This document shows, piece by piece, positions 45,983 through 54,824 of a DNA stretch of 64,000 nucleotides. The stretch covers positions 655,202 through 719,201 of the forward strand of contig NZ_HE978535.1 of assembly GCF_000311785.1 (NCBI RefSeq), written 5' to 3'. A model generated the notes under the pieces. It was not told the DNA's origin. It saw only the letters and a list, made by a program, of their open reading frames with translations, and ran no database searches. Both the position numbers and the translations under genes were made by a program. This stretch comes from Brevibacillus massiliensis. Its GTDB lineage: Bacteria; Bacillota; Bacilli; Brevibacillales; Brevibacillaceae. The first letter of the stretch is position 1; each line of letters starts with the position of its first letter.

Positions 45983-47383
45983 TCATCTTGATAATTTATT
46001 CTCGCGACGAATCCTCTGTAATTTGCGATACAGGGTTGATACGCTGATTCCCAGTGCCTCGGCCGCTTTTCTTTTGCCTTCTGTACTCATGCCAAACCGT
46101 TTTAGCGCCTCAAAAAGCAGCTTTTTTTCGGCTTCGTCAAAGTTCAAATAGGTGGTTTCCGGCACCTCCGTCCGTTTTATCACAGGAAAATCCGGTTCAG
46201 CCCCTCTTGCCGGGGCATTCCTCATATAGGCAGGTAGACTGGTGACAGTAACGAGCTCGCCGATCTCCAGGTTCATGATGTATTCCGCTACATTTTCCAA
46301 CTCTCGCACGTTGCCGGGCCAATGATAGTCATATAGACACTGCAGTGCCTGCGAAGAAAAGCGTTTGATTTCTTTGTCCAGCCGAACGCTGAATTTCTTC
46401 ATAAAATAATGAATCAGATCGTACAAATCTGCCTTCCTCTCCCGCAGGGGCGGCATAACGAGCGGGATGACATTCAGGCGATAGTAGAGGTCTTCGCGGA
46501 ATTTCTGCCTGGCGATCATCGCTTCCAGATCTTTATGGGTTGCTGCGATAACCCTGACGTCAATCGGAATCGATCCCGAACCGCCGACCCGCTCGATTCT
46601 TCTCTCCTGCAGCACGCGCAGCAGCTTCGCCTGCAAGTGCAGGGGCATATCGCCCACTTCGTCCAGAAACAAAGTGCCGCCGCGAGCCAATTCAAATCGG
46701 CCCATCTTCCCCCCTTTTTTTGCCCCGGTGAAGGCTCCCTCTTCATAGCCGAACAGTTCGCTTTCCAACAGCGATTCCGGGATGGCAGCGCAATTAAGGG
46801 CAAGAAACGGCCCGTCGCTTCTCAGGCTGGCATGGTGAATGGCTTGTGCCAATACTTCTTTTCCCGTCCCGCTTTCGCCGCGCACGAGGATAGTCGAATC
46901 GCTTTTTGCCACTTTTTCCGCTTCCGCAAGCAAAGAGGTCAGCACTTCACTGCTGCCGCGAATATCGTGAAAGGTATACCTGACCCGATATCTTCGGTCT
47001 GCTCCCTGCTCCGGGATTGGCTCCTGTTTCATCAACTGCAGGACAGCCCCGGCCACCTTTTGATTGACAAAAAGCGGGTGCAGACGGCAGCGGTAGGGAT
47101 GATGTCCACCGGTAGAATCCTTGATCTGGACGGGAAGGTTTTTCGTCGGTTTCCCCTGCTTGAGATAGGTCAAGATATCTTCCTGGTCGATGAGCTCTGC
47201 TATCTGCTTGTTTGTCAAGGTGATCTGGGATCGCCGCCAGGCCTGTTCCGCCAGTGTATTGACATGAAGGATAGCGCCGTTCTGATCAATGACCAGCACA
47301 GGTGCCGCAATCATGGACAGCAGGGCTTCCACCTCCTGCAGCAGCAACTTCCGTTCTTCCTGCAGTCGTTCCTTTTCGTTCAT
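45983..47383 (-). CDS. PAS/sigma-54 activator (Fis-type HTH)
   Basis: A 466-residue enhancer-binding protein. Residues ~20-130 form a PAS-like sensor (MIAAPVLVIDQNGAILHVN). The AAA+ domain has Walker A GESGTGKE, the sigma-54 contact GAFTGAKKGG, Walker B GGTLFLDEVGD and the WPGNVRELENV box. The C-terminal helix-turn-helix is RKAAEALGISVSTLYRKLQ. It sits between two sigma-54-type promoters that face away to the HyuA operon and to the racemase, and is the obvious activator of both. The ligand is probably a substrate of the pathway. Confidence 0.93.
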   Translation of the reverse strand: MNEKERLQEERKLLLQEVEALLSMIAAPVLVIDQNGAILHVNTLAEQAWRRSQITLTNKQIAELIDQEDILTYLKQGKPTKNLPVQIKDSTGGHHPYRCRLHPLFVNQKVAGAVLQLMKQEPIPEQGADRRYRVRYTFHDIRGSSEVLTSLLAEAEKVAKSDSTILVRGESGTGKEVLAQAIHHASLRSDGPFLALNCAAIPESLLESELFGYEEGAFTGAKKGGKMGRFELARGGTLFLDEVGDMPLHLQAKLLRVLQERRIERVGGSGSIPIDVRVIAATHKDLEAMIARQKFREDLYYRLNVIPLVMPPLRERKADLYDLIHYFMKKFSVRLDKEIKRFSSQALQCLYDYHWPGNVRELENVAEYIMNLEIGELVTVTSLPAYMRNAPARGAEPDFPVIKRTEVPETTYLNFDEAEKKLLFEALKRFGMSTEGKRKAAEALGISVSTLYRKLQRIRRENKLSR

Positions 47384-47456
47384 CTCGTACCTCCCTTGTT
47401 TACGCGAAAGTTCTCATTTGAAAATAGCATAGAATACGGCCATTGTAACCTGATGC

Positions 47457-47472
47457 TGGCATTGTTTTTGCT
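47457..47472 (+). promoter_or_regulatory. Sigma-54 (-24/-12) promoter of the racemase gene
   Basis: TGGCATTGTTTTTGCT: GG and GC ten bases apart, matching TGGCAY-N5-TTGCW in every key position, about 110 bases before the racemase start. Confidence 0.75.
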
Positions 47473-47584
47473 ATACAGGTAGGGTACACGGCACGTCTGT
47501 CTGTCGGCAGGGGCAAAAAAGGAGGGAACTGACAAGGCAAGGCTCGTCGCCGGCGGCGGCAAAAAATTGCAGGAGGGATTTATC

Positions 47585-48316
47585 ATGAGGATAAAAGTGA
47601 TACTGCCGATTACTTCTCCCATCTTTTTAGCGGAGATGAAGCGCGAGGGGGAATACTACGCCAGCAAGGGAACAGAGGTGGGCGTCTGTTGCCTGGACTT
47701 TGGGCCTGCTTCGATTGAAAGCGAGTACGATGAAGCACTCTGTGTGCCGAACTTCCTGGAGAAGGCAGTCGAAGCGGAAAAAGAAGGATATGAAGGGATC
47801 ATCAGCAACTGTTTTGCCGATCCGGCGGTAAAACCAGCCCGCGAGTTATTGCGGATTCCGGTTGTCGGGCCAGGCGAATCTTCCATGCATATCGCAAGCA
47901 TGCTTGGCCAATCCTTCAGCGTTCTGACTGTCCTGCCCAATGTCATCCCGACGATCAAAAATAATGCCCGCATCTACGGTGTACATGAAAAGCTGGCATC
48001 GATCCGCTCCGTCAACATTCCTGTCCTCGAGGTGGATGACAAAGAGCGGTTGACGAAGGTCTTGGTGGAAGAGGCCGTTAAAGCGATCGAGCTGGACCAG
48101 GCCCATGCCCTCATTTTGGGATGCACGGGGATGATGGGTGTCGCCGCTGATATCCAAAAATCCCTGGCAGCCAAGGGTTATGACGTACCGGTGATCGACC
48201 CGATTTTTGCTGCGATTAAAATGCTGGAGAGCATCGTGCACATGGGCATCCGCCACAGCAAACTCACGTATATGACGCCGCCGCCAAAACAGCGGACTTT
48301 CTGCGGCCGCGGCTAA
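47585..48316 (+). CDS. Asp/Glu/hydantoin racemase family protein
   Basis: A 243-residue two-domain racemase. The two catalytic cysteines are in IISNCFADPAVKPARELL and ALILGCTGMMGVA. It opens RIKVILPITSP, typical of hydantoin racemases, and would invert the C5 centre of hydantoins or of an amino acid. ATG 47585 follows AGGAGGG. Under a sigma-54 promoter and next to the activator of the HyuA operon, it probably feeds the stereo-isomer that pathway accepts. Confidence 0.9.
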   Translation: MRIKVILPITSPIFLAEMKREGEYYASKGTEVGVCCLDFGPASIESEYDEALCVPNFLEKAVEAEKEGYEGIISNCFADPAVKPARELLRIPVVGPGESSMHIASMLGQSFSVLTVLPNVIPTIKNNARIYGVHEKLASIRSVNIPVLEVDDKERLTKVLVEEAVKAIELDQAHALILGCTGMMGVAADIQKSLAAKGYDVPVIDPIFAAIKMLESIVHMGIRHSKLTYMTPPPKQRTFCGRG

Positions 48317-48354
48317 CCATCTGCAGCATGGCGGATGGTAAACAAGACAAAATC

Positions 48355-48389
48355 CAGGGAGGAGCGCCGCGCCAGGCCTCTCCTCCCTG
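48355..48389. terminator. Hairpin between convergent racemase and MFS genes
   Basis: CAGGGAGGAG (48355-48364) and CTCCTCCCTG (48380-48389) are exact inverted copies. There is no long T-run on either side, so it may terminate weakly in both directions. Confidence 0.5.
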
Positions 48390-48409
48390 TCATCAACAAT
48401 GCACAGCCG

Positions 48410-49743
48410 TCATGGTGCCGGCGTAAACGTGATCTTCTCCTCCTTCCTGCGAAACCACGGTCCCCTGCCGGTAAACAGGAATGGGATGTAGACGATGACA
48501 CCGACGCCAACAGCGATCCACAGCCAGGTTTCCCAACTGTGTGCGGCCACGACGATGGGCGCTGCGAAGTAGACGGTAAGACTGACGACCCGGCTGGCAA
48601 AGCCGAACAGCCCCCAGGCCGACGACTGCAGGGAAGCCTTGACGTCTTCGGCGTTTTCCGAGAACAAGGCACACCACGGTCCGTAGGCGATCCCGATCAA
48701 TCCTCCCAAAAGAGACGTATAGATCATCATCTGTCCTTCCGGCACCTCGGTACCGAATAGAGAAATGAAGAAGACCATATAGATGGCAAACAGCACAGCG
48801 CCTGTGAGCGAAACGATTTTCCGCAGTTGGAGGCGGTCGGAAATCCATCCGGCCAACAGCAGCGTAAACAGGTTGAACAGCCAGAAGTATTTGGCGATCG
48901 AGGCAGCCTGATGGGCATCGTAATGGAAGGCGTCGACGAGCAGCTTGGTGCCAAAGCTGGCGATGGTCATGTAGGTGAGCAGAAACAGCGTGATGCCGAT
49001 ACAGAGTGTCCAGATGTGCGGATAGCGGAGGATTTCCCGCATCTTCGGGGTTTTCTCCGAGGAGTCCATTGGCAGGGGTTTGTCATTTTGTGCTTCCATT
49101 TCCTCCGCGCTGTGAATGATTCGCGAACGCAGCTTCGGCGACAAATCGGCAATATGAAACAGGATGACGATCGACGAGAGCAGGGCGATCGTGCCGCCGA
49201 TGACGAATTGCGACTGCCACACGTGAAAAATCGGAAGTGTCCAGCCTGCCATCGCGTTGGCGAAGAAGTTGGATCCGAGCGGACCGAACGTCCAGAAACC
49301 AAAGGCAAGCGCCCTGCCCAGCCGCGGCGAAAAATCGCGTACCAGCCCTGCCGTGGTGCCGACTGCAATCCCGTCGACGAAGGCGAGGATGATCCGCAAA
49401 ACCAGCAGCTGGGACAAGGTTTCTACCAAAACCATGGCGTAGACGCAGACACAGGTCAAAAACAAGCTGGGTACCAGGAATTTGACCCTCCGTAGCGGTC
49501 GGCCAAGGGAGCGAAGAGCAGCGCGGATAATGCGGAGGCCAGCACGGAACATGCCGAGACCATCCCGTACTGTGCCAAACTGATGTTGAGATCGTTTAAC
49601 AGCAGCGGCAGCACGGGCGCGATTTGTGCCTCGTAGGAAGCGATAAAGTTTGCCAAAATCGCGATGAACAACAGCCATACCCGACGCCCGCCAGTTGGAT
49701 ATACCGTCAGTTCCCGGGACAACAACCCAGAAAAATTCACCAT
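48410..49743 (-). pseudogene. MFS transporter, frameshifted
   Basis: The N-terminal part (from ATG 49743) has AILANFIASYEAQIAPVLPL and motif A FAPLADRYG, then loses frame at about 49487-49492 in a GGAGGG context. The rest in another frame starts RVKFLVPSLFLTCVCVYAM and runs through eleven more helices to RRKEEKITFTPAP. Joined it is a ~445-residue transporter. One added base restores the frame, so a sequencing error is possible. It follows the acyl-CoA synthetase gene and could import the carboxylate degraded by this cluster. Confidence 0.8.
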
Positions 49744-51893
49744 TCACATCGCCTTCCCCCATTTGATGAGCGCGTCCAAAGCTTCCACCTCGGCACCGTG
49801 AACCCACAACGGATTGATTTCCAGCTCCTGCAGTTGGTCGGAGACGGAAAGGGCCGCCAGGGTGAGCCGGTAGATCGCATCTACGACCTGCTCCAAATCG
49901 GCTTTGACCCCGCCCCGCACGCCTTTCAGCAGCGGAGCGCCGCGGAGTTCTTCCAGCATGGCCACGATCTCGGCCCGGTCTACGGGAAGCACGCGCAGGC
50001 TGGTATCCTTCAGCACTTCGACAAAAACCCCGCCGAGCCCGACAGCCAGCACAAGTCCCCACAGCGGATCTTTGACCACCCCGACCAACAACTCTGTTCC
50101 CGCCTGCCGCATCGGACTGACCAGGATCCCCTCTACCCTGCTGCCGGGAGCCCGCCGCTCTGCATTCATTCGAATGGCGTGGTACGCTTCCTCCACCTCC
50201 CGCACCGTCCGCAGGTGCAAGCGGACGCCGCCGATGTCGCTCTTGTGAGGAATGTCTTGGGACTGCACTTTCAACGCCACAGGCAAGCCCAGCTCCAGCG
50301 CGGCCTCGATCGCTTCGCGGGGGCTGTTGGCCAACAGGCCGGGAACCACCGGCACCCCGTGCTGCTGCAGGAACTGGCGGGCCTGATACTCCGACCATGC
50401 TTCGATCCCGTACGCGTTATCGCTTGTTTTGCTGACCTGCAACTGCTTACCGCCAGCGAAATCCTGACTCGCTCGGTAATTTTCGTGCCACCAGAGCGCC
50501 TTGCCAAGCGCTGTCATGCCATGCTCCATCCCGCCGACAAAGTGAAGACCGTACCGATCGACTACCTCGCGCCCAAAGGCGGTGATGTCGAGACCGGTAT
50601 TGGTGACGAGGACGATCGGCCGTTTTGACTCCTTGACGATTTGCGACAATCCCTCGAACTGTTCGTAGACAGGCGCGGGATCCTCCGGAGCAACCCGAGG
50701 CGGTTCCGTCAGACAGAGAATGAAGTCGAGGCCGGGATCGTTCGTGACAGCCTGCAGGGCTCGCGTAAGCAACGTCCTGTCGACGACAACGTACCCGGTC
50801 ACATCCAGCGGATTGTGAACGGTGGAGAAAGCAGGAACGATCTGCTTCAGCTCATGCACGATCTTTGGGGCGAATGGTGGAAGATCGATGCCCTCGTCCT
50901 GGGCGCGGTCGGACAAGATGTCGCAAGCCCCTCCGGACGGCGTCACCACGCCCATCCGCCGTCCGGGGAGCGGCCCCGTATAACCGAGCAATCCCGCAGT
51001 CGTGACGAGATCTTCGAGCGAGCTTACCCGGATGACGCCAAGCTGCCGGAAGACGGCATCGTTGACCGCGTCGTCGCCCACCAGGGCCCCCGTATGTGCC
51101 ATCGCCGTGCGGGCGCTTTCTTCACTCCGGCCAATTTTTAGCGCGACGACCGGCTTGCCGCTCGCCAGGGCTTTGCGGGCGACGCGGGCAAACTCGTCAG
51201 GCTGGCGGATCGATTCCAAAAACAGGGCGATCACCTTGGTCGCTTCGTCTTCGATCAGATAGTCGATCACGTCCGTCGCCGAGATCATCGTCTCGTTCCC
51301 CATCGCGACCAGGAAGCTAAGGCCTACGTTGCGGGCCTGCGCCAGTGTCATGATCGAGCTGGCGAGGGCTCCGCTCTGCAGCACCACTGCGACAGGGCCT
51401 GCTGAAAGCGGCGGAGTGATCGGCAGCCCGTACGGCGTCAACTGTGCGGTTACGTTGATAAACCCGTTGCCGTTTGGCCCCAGGATCAGCTGATCTTGCG
51501 CCTCGGCAAAAGCGAGCGCTCGCGCTCCAAATCGCTTCCCTCGGGGCCGGTCTCGCTGAACCCCGAGGTTAGCAGAACCAGGTTGCGAATGTTTTTTTGC
51601 GCGGCTTCGCTCATCACCTGCATGATCTGACCCGTCGAGACCATCACGTAAGCCAGATCGACCGGCCCCTCGATATCCAGCAGGGAACGGTATGCCTTTT
51701 GGCCGTGAACAACATCGCGATTGGGATTGACGCAGTAGATCTCACCTGAAAATTGCAGGCTCTTCAGGTTGCCAAACGTAAACACCGACCAGCGGGACTT
51801 ATCCGTCGCGCCGACGAGAGCGATCTGTTTCGGGTTGAAAAACTGGCGCAATCGCTCTGGCGAAACGGCCACCTTCGCTTTCAATCCAATCAC
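49744..51893 (-). pseudogene. ADP-forming acyl-CoA synthetase family, frameshifted
   Basis: The N-terminal CoA-binding domain (51893 to ~51520) has FFNPKQIALVGATDKSRW. After a shift at ~51511-51527, the second frame continues AFAEAQDQLILGPNGNGFIN, then VAVVLQSGALASS (succinyl-CoA-ligase-like domain) and a C-terminal ATP-grasp domain (GLPVALKVQSQDIPHKSDIGG). Joined it is about 715 residues, full length. It would activate a carboxylic acid to its CoA ester at the entry of the degradation cluster. A single missing base in GCGCGAGCGC restores the frame. Confidence 0.82.
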
Positions 51894-51924
51894 CTCCAGT
51901 TGAATTCGGAATATTCAAACACTG

Positions 51925-52323
51925 TCAGGCCAGCTGAAAATACGGCAGCGTCAGGTCGTCGTCCACCTGTTCAAATATGACTTCTACCCGGTTGTCGATG
52001 GCGATCTTCTCTCTGTCTCCAAGGATGCGGGTCATCATTCTGACCCCCTCTTCCAGCTCGACGATCGCCACGAAATAGGGAGTCTCATCTGCATAGGGAC
52101 CAAATGCCCGATGCACGACGGTATAGCTGTATATCCGTCCGCGACCGCTGGCCTTCTCCCAAGCGATGCGTTCGGAAAAACAGTGTGGGCAAAGCGCTCG
52201 CGGGTAGAAAATCGACCGATTGCAGTCGCCGCACCGCTGAATCAGCAATTCACCTCGCTTCAGCCCTTCCCAAAAAGGCCTTGAATCGTCGTCGATCACA
52301 GGTTTTGGTATCTGCCCGGCCAC
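51925..52323 (-). CDS. Zn-ribbon OB-fold protein (DUF35 type)
   Basis: A 132-residue protein: helix RPFWEGLKRGELLIQRCGDC leading into a rubredoxin-like zinc site (RCGDC...LCPHC), then an OB-fold (GRIYSYTVVHRAFGPYADE). DUF35 proteins pair with SCP2-type thiolases or retro-aldolases and with MaoC-like hydratases. GTG 52323 follows GGGAGGG, two bases after the thiolase stop, so the two are co-translated partners. Confidence 0.9.
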   Translation of the reverse strand: MAGQIPKPVIDDDSRPFWEGLKRGELLIQRCGDCNRSIFYPRALCPHCFSERIAWEKASGRGRIYSYTVVHRAFGPYADETPYFVAIVELEEGVRMMTRILGDREKIAIDNRVEVIFEQVDDDLTLPYFQLA

Positions 52324-52325
52324 GT

Positions 52326-53471
52326 TTAATCCCTCCCCAGAATCAAGGTAGAAGTAGACGAGAGCACCCCGCCCGTTCCGTTGACAAGCGCCAGCTTGGC
52401 ATCGGGCACCTGGCGTTCCCCGCACTCGCCCCGCAGCTGCCGGGCCGCTTCGACCAGCAGGAAAATCCCGTACATGCCCGGATGGCAGTAGGAAAGCCCG
52501 CCGCCGTTCGTGTTCATCGGAAACGGCCCGCCCGGCGCCGTTCGCTGGCCGCTGACAAACGCACCGCCTTCTCCCGGCTTGCAAAAACCTAATGCTTCCA
52601 GCGTCAACAGCACCGTGATCGTAAACGAATCGTAGATCTGCGCCACGTCGATCTCGTCGTGTCTGACCCCGGCCATCTCAAACGCCCGCCGGCCTGATTC
52701 CCTCGCACCCGTCATTGTGAGATCCGGCATGTTGGAGATCGTATTGTGCGTGTGGGTCTCGCCGTGGCCGAGAATCCAGACCGGCCGCTTTTTCGCGCGG
52801 GCCGCCGCCCGGCGGGAAGCGACGACGACTGCCCCGCCGCCATCCGTGACCAGACAGCAGTCCAGCAGGTGCAGCGGCTCGGCGATCCAGCGCGATGCCA
52901 GTACGTCGGCGATCTCGATCGGTTCGCGCATGAACGCCTTCTCGTTTAGCGCCGCCCATTTGCGCGTGGCGACGGCGATCTCCGCCAGCTGCTCCGAAGT
53001 CGTGCCGTACAGGTGCATGTGCCGCATTGCCGCCAGGGCATAAGCGCCGACCGGGGTCGGCAACCCGAAGGGCCGCTCGTACTGTTCAGTCAGCGGCACA
53101 ACGGGCATGGATCGATTTCGCGAGCGATCCGTCCGCTGCGTGCTCCCATAGGTGATGAGCGCGACGTCAAACAAACCCGCCTTGATTCCGGCAACAGCGT
53201 GGCAGATGTGCAGCTCAAAGGAAGATCCGCCAATATTGGTGCCATCCGTATAGGACGGCCGGATACCCAGGTATTCACCGAGCATGAGATTGGTCGCCCA
53301 GGCCCAGCTGCCCGCAGTGAACAAGGCATCGACATCATCTTTGGTAAATCCGGCATCATCCAGGGCCGCCCGAGCCGCCTGGGCCTGCAGTTGCAACACG
53401 TTTTTTCCGGGCGTTTCGCCCAGGTCCGACTCCGCGACGCCGACGATCGCCGCTACCCGTTCTGATTTCAC
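52326..53471 (-). CDS. SCP2-type thiolase / retro-aldolase-like protein
   Basis: A 381-residue thiolase-fold protein. Where biosynthetic thiolases carry the nucleophilic Cys the region reads TNIGGSSFELHICHAVAG, and near the C-terminus GGGLSYCHPGMYG and NGTGGVLSSTSTLI replace the usual CG motif. These changes are typical of SCP2-like proteins paired with DUF35, including the steroid side-chain retro-aldolase Ltp2. So it may cleave a beta-hydroxyacyl-CoA rather than perform thiolysis. GTG 53471 has AGGGGG eight bases upstream. Confidence 0.85.
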   Translation of the reverse strand: MKSERVAAIVGVAESDLGETPGKNVLQLQAQAARAALDDAGFTKDDVDALFTAGSWAWATNLMLGEYLGIRPSYTDGTNIGGSSFELHICHAVAGIKAGLFDVALITYGSTQRTDRSRNRSMPVVPLTEQYERPFGLPTPVGAYALAAMRHMHLYGTTSEQLAEIAVATRKWAALNEKAFMREPIEIADVLASRWIAEPLHLLDCCLVTDGGGAVVVASRRAAARAKKRPVWILGHGETHTHNTISNMPDLTMTGARESGRRAFEMAGVRHDEIDVAQIYDSFTITVLLTLEALGFCKPGEGGAFVSGQRTAPGGPFPMNTNGGGLSYCHPGMYGIFLLVEAARQLRGECGERQVPDAKLALVNGTGGVLSSTSTLILGRD

Positions 53472-53472
53472 T

Positions 53473-53890
53473 TCACACACCCCCTATAAAACGTAAGGTA
53501 TTACATTTATTTCCTTGCATCAGCCGACTGTGCCTGCGTGCCGCATACACCCAAGTCAGGTAGACGCCGATCGTGAGGAACATCAGAGCAGCCGAGAAAA
53601 AATAGGGGACTCACCGCGACACGGGGCGCAAATCCCAAGAGGGCCGACGAGACACCATAGCCGACGATGCCGAAGATAAGCACGGGCCGTCTGCCGAGGC
53701 GATCGCTTAACACGCCCCACAGTGAACTTGACAAGAGCTGGGTAATCGCGAAGACCGATAAGGCTAACCCCATCTCAAACGATGTGGCCCCGATGTGCCG
53801 GGACAGAAACGGCAGGGTTGGCAGGATGACTCCGCAGCCGATATTGGCGATAAACATGGTTGACATTAAAAACAAGATGGTTATCGACAC
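53473..53890 (-). pseudogene. MFS transporter with large internal deletion
   Basis: From GTG 53890 the first three or four helices are present, with motif A WGVLSDRLGRRPVLI. After GFAPRVAVS (about 53600) the sequence jumps, in a shifted frame, to a last helix SPYFFSAALMFLTIGVYLTW and a basic tail RRHSRLMQGNK. Some 240 residues are missing. It is a second broken MFS gene in the acyl-CoA cluster. Confidence 0.8.
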
Positions 53891-53923
53891 GGGGGCTCCC
53901 CCCAGCTTCGATTTTCTGCCAGA

Positions 53924-54349
53924 TTATCCCCTTTTCAGAAAGGTGATCGTCGCTTCGCCGTACGTTAAAGCTTTGCCTTCCTCTTTCTCCACTGAGATCT
54001 CCAGGTCGACCGTACGCGCTTCATCGTTCTTTCCGGTTACTTTGGCGCGGCAGGTCAAAACGTCACCCGGCCGAACCATCCCGGCAAAACGCACCTGCAA
54101 GCGGCTGACAAATCCGTTCGGCCCGACCATCTGCGCGGTGTACTGCCCCAGAAATCCCATGCTCAACATGCCGTGTGCGATCACCCCCGGTAGCCCCACT
54201 TTGCGGGCGGTTTCGTCATCGGTGTGGATCAGGTTAAAGTCACCTGAGGCTCCTGCGTACTTCACCAACTGCACTTTTTCAATCGCTGGTTTGACAAGCG
54301 GCTCCACCTCCTGTCCCACCTGCAGTTCCTCCCAGTTCAAAGCCTGCAT
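53924..54349 (-). CDS. MaoC-like hydratase
   Basis: A 141-residue hot-dog-fold protein with the R-hydratase active-site motif DFNLIHTDDETARKVG (D-x-N-x-x-H) and GVIAHGMLSMGFLGQY. It should hydrate trans-2-enoyl-CoA to 3-hydroxyacyl-CoA. It lies 15 bases after a second hot-dog gene, and the two probably form a heterodimeric dehydratase. Confidence 0.9.
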   Translation of the reverse strand: MQALNWEELQVGQEVEPLVKPAIEKVQLVKYAGASGDFNLIHTDDETARKVGLPGVIAHGMLSMGFLGQYTAQMVGPNGFVSRLQVRFAGMVRPGDVLTCRAKVTGKNDEARTVDLEISVEKEEGKALTYGEATITFLKRG

Positions 54350-54364
54350 GCGGTTCGCCTCCCG

Positions 54365-54790
54365 TCAGCGTAGGATAATGGTGCTTTTTCCGCGAAACAC
54401 CAAGCGGCCGTCCAAATCTTCTCCCCGCACTTCCGTGACGAGGAACGTCATCGCCCCCAACTTGCCCTGCCGCTCATAGACGTCAATCACTTTGCTTGCG
54501 CAGCGCAGGACGTCACCGGCGACGATCGGCCTCTCGCAGGCGTACTCCTGCTCGCCGTGAAGCACGCGGCTCAATTCAAATTTCACCTGCGGGTTGGGCA
54601 CCCTGAGCGTGGTCGGAAACGTCGGCGGTGCGACAAGGCTGGCGTATCCGTGCTGTCTGGCATACTCCTCGTCATGGTACAGCGGATTATCGTCGCCAAT
54701 CGCCTGGGCAAATGCGCGAATGGCCCCTTTTTCGATCTCATGCACCTGCGGTTCGCTGGCACTTCCGATCACACTGCGGTCGATCAGCAT
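54365..54790 (-). CDS. FAS1-like (MaoC N-type) dehydratase subunit
   Basis: A 141-residue hot-dog protein of the N-terminal MaoC type: IRAFAQAIGDDNPLYHDEEYA, VAPPTFPTTL and ERPIVAGDVLRC. It carries the DDNPLYHD segment but not the full D-x-N-x-x-H active-site motif, so it is the likely non-catalytic partner of the MaoC protein that follows, as in HadA/HadB or ChsH pairs. Confidence 0.88.
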   Translation of the reverse strand: MLIDRSVIGSASEPQVHEIEKGAIRAFAQAIGDDNPLYHDEEYARQHGYASLVAPPTFPTTLRVPNPQVKFELSRVLHGEQEYACERPIVAGDVLRCASKVIDVYERQGKLGAMTFLVTEVRGEDLDGRLVFRGKSTIILR

Positions 54791-54824
54791 CTTCGCCCCC
54801 TCCTTTGAAAATGATGCTTCCTGG

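Noticed and set aside
49744..50398. A 662-residue MFS protein extended far upstream in one frame
   Set aside because: The extension overlaps the acyl-CoA synthetase gene in another frame and reads as low-complexity shadow; the true N-terminus of the transporter lies in a different frame at 49743.
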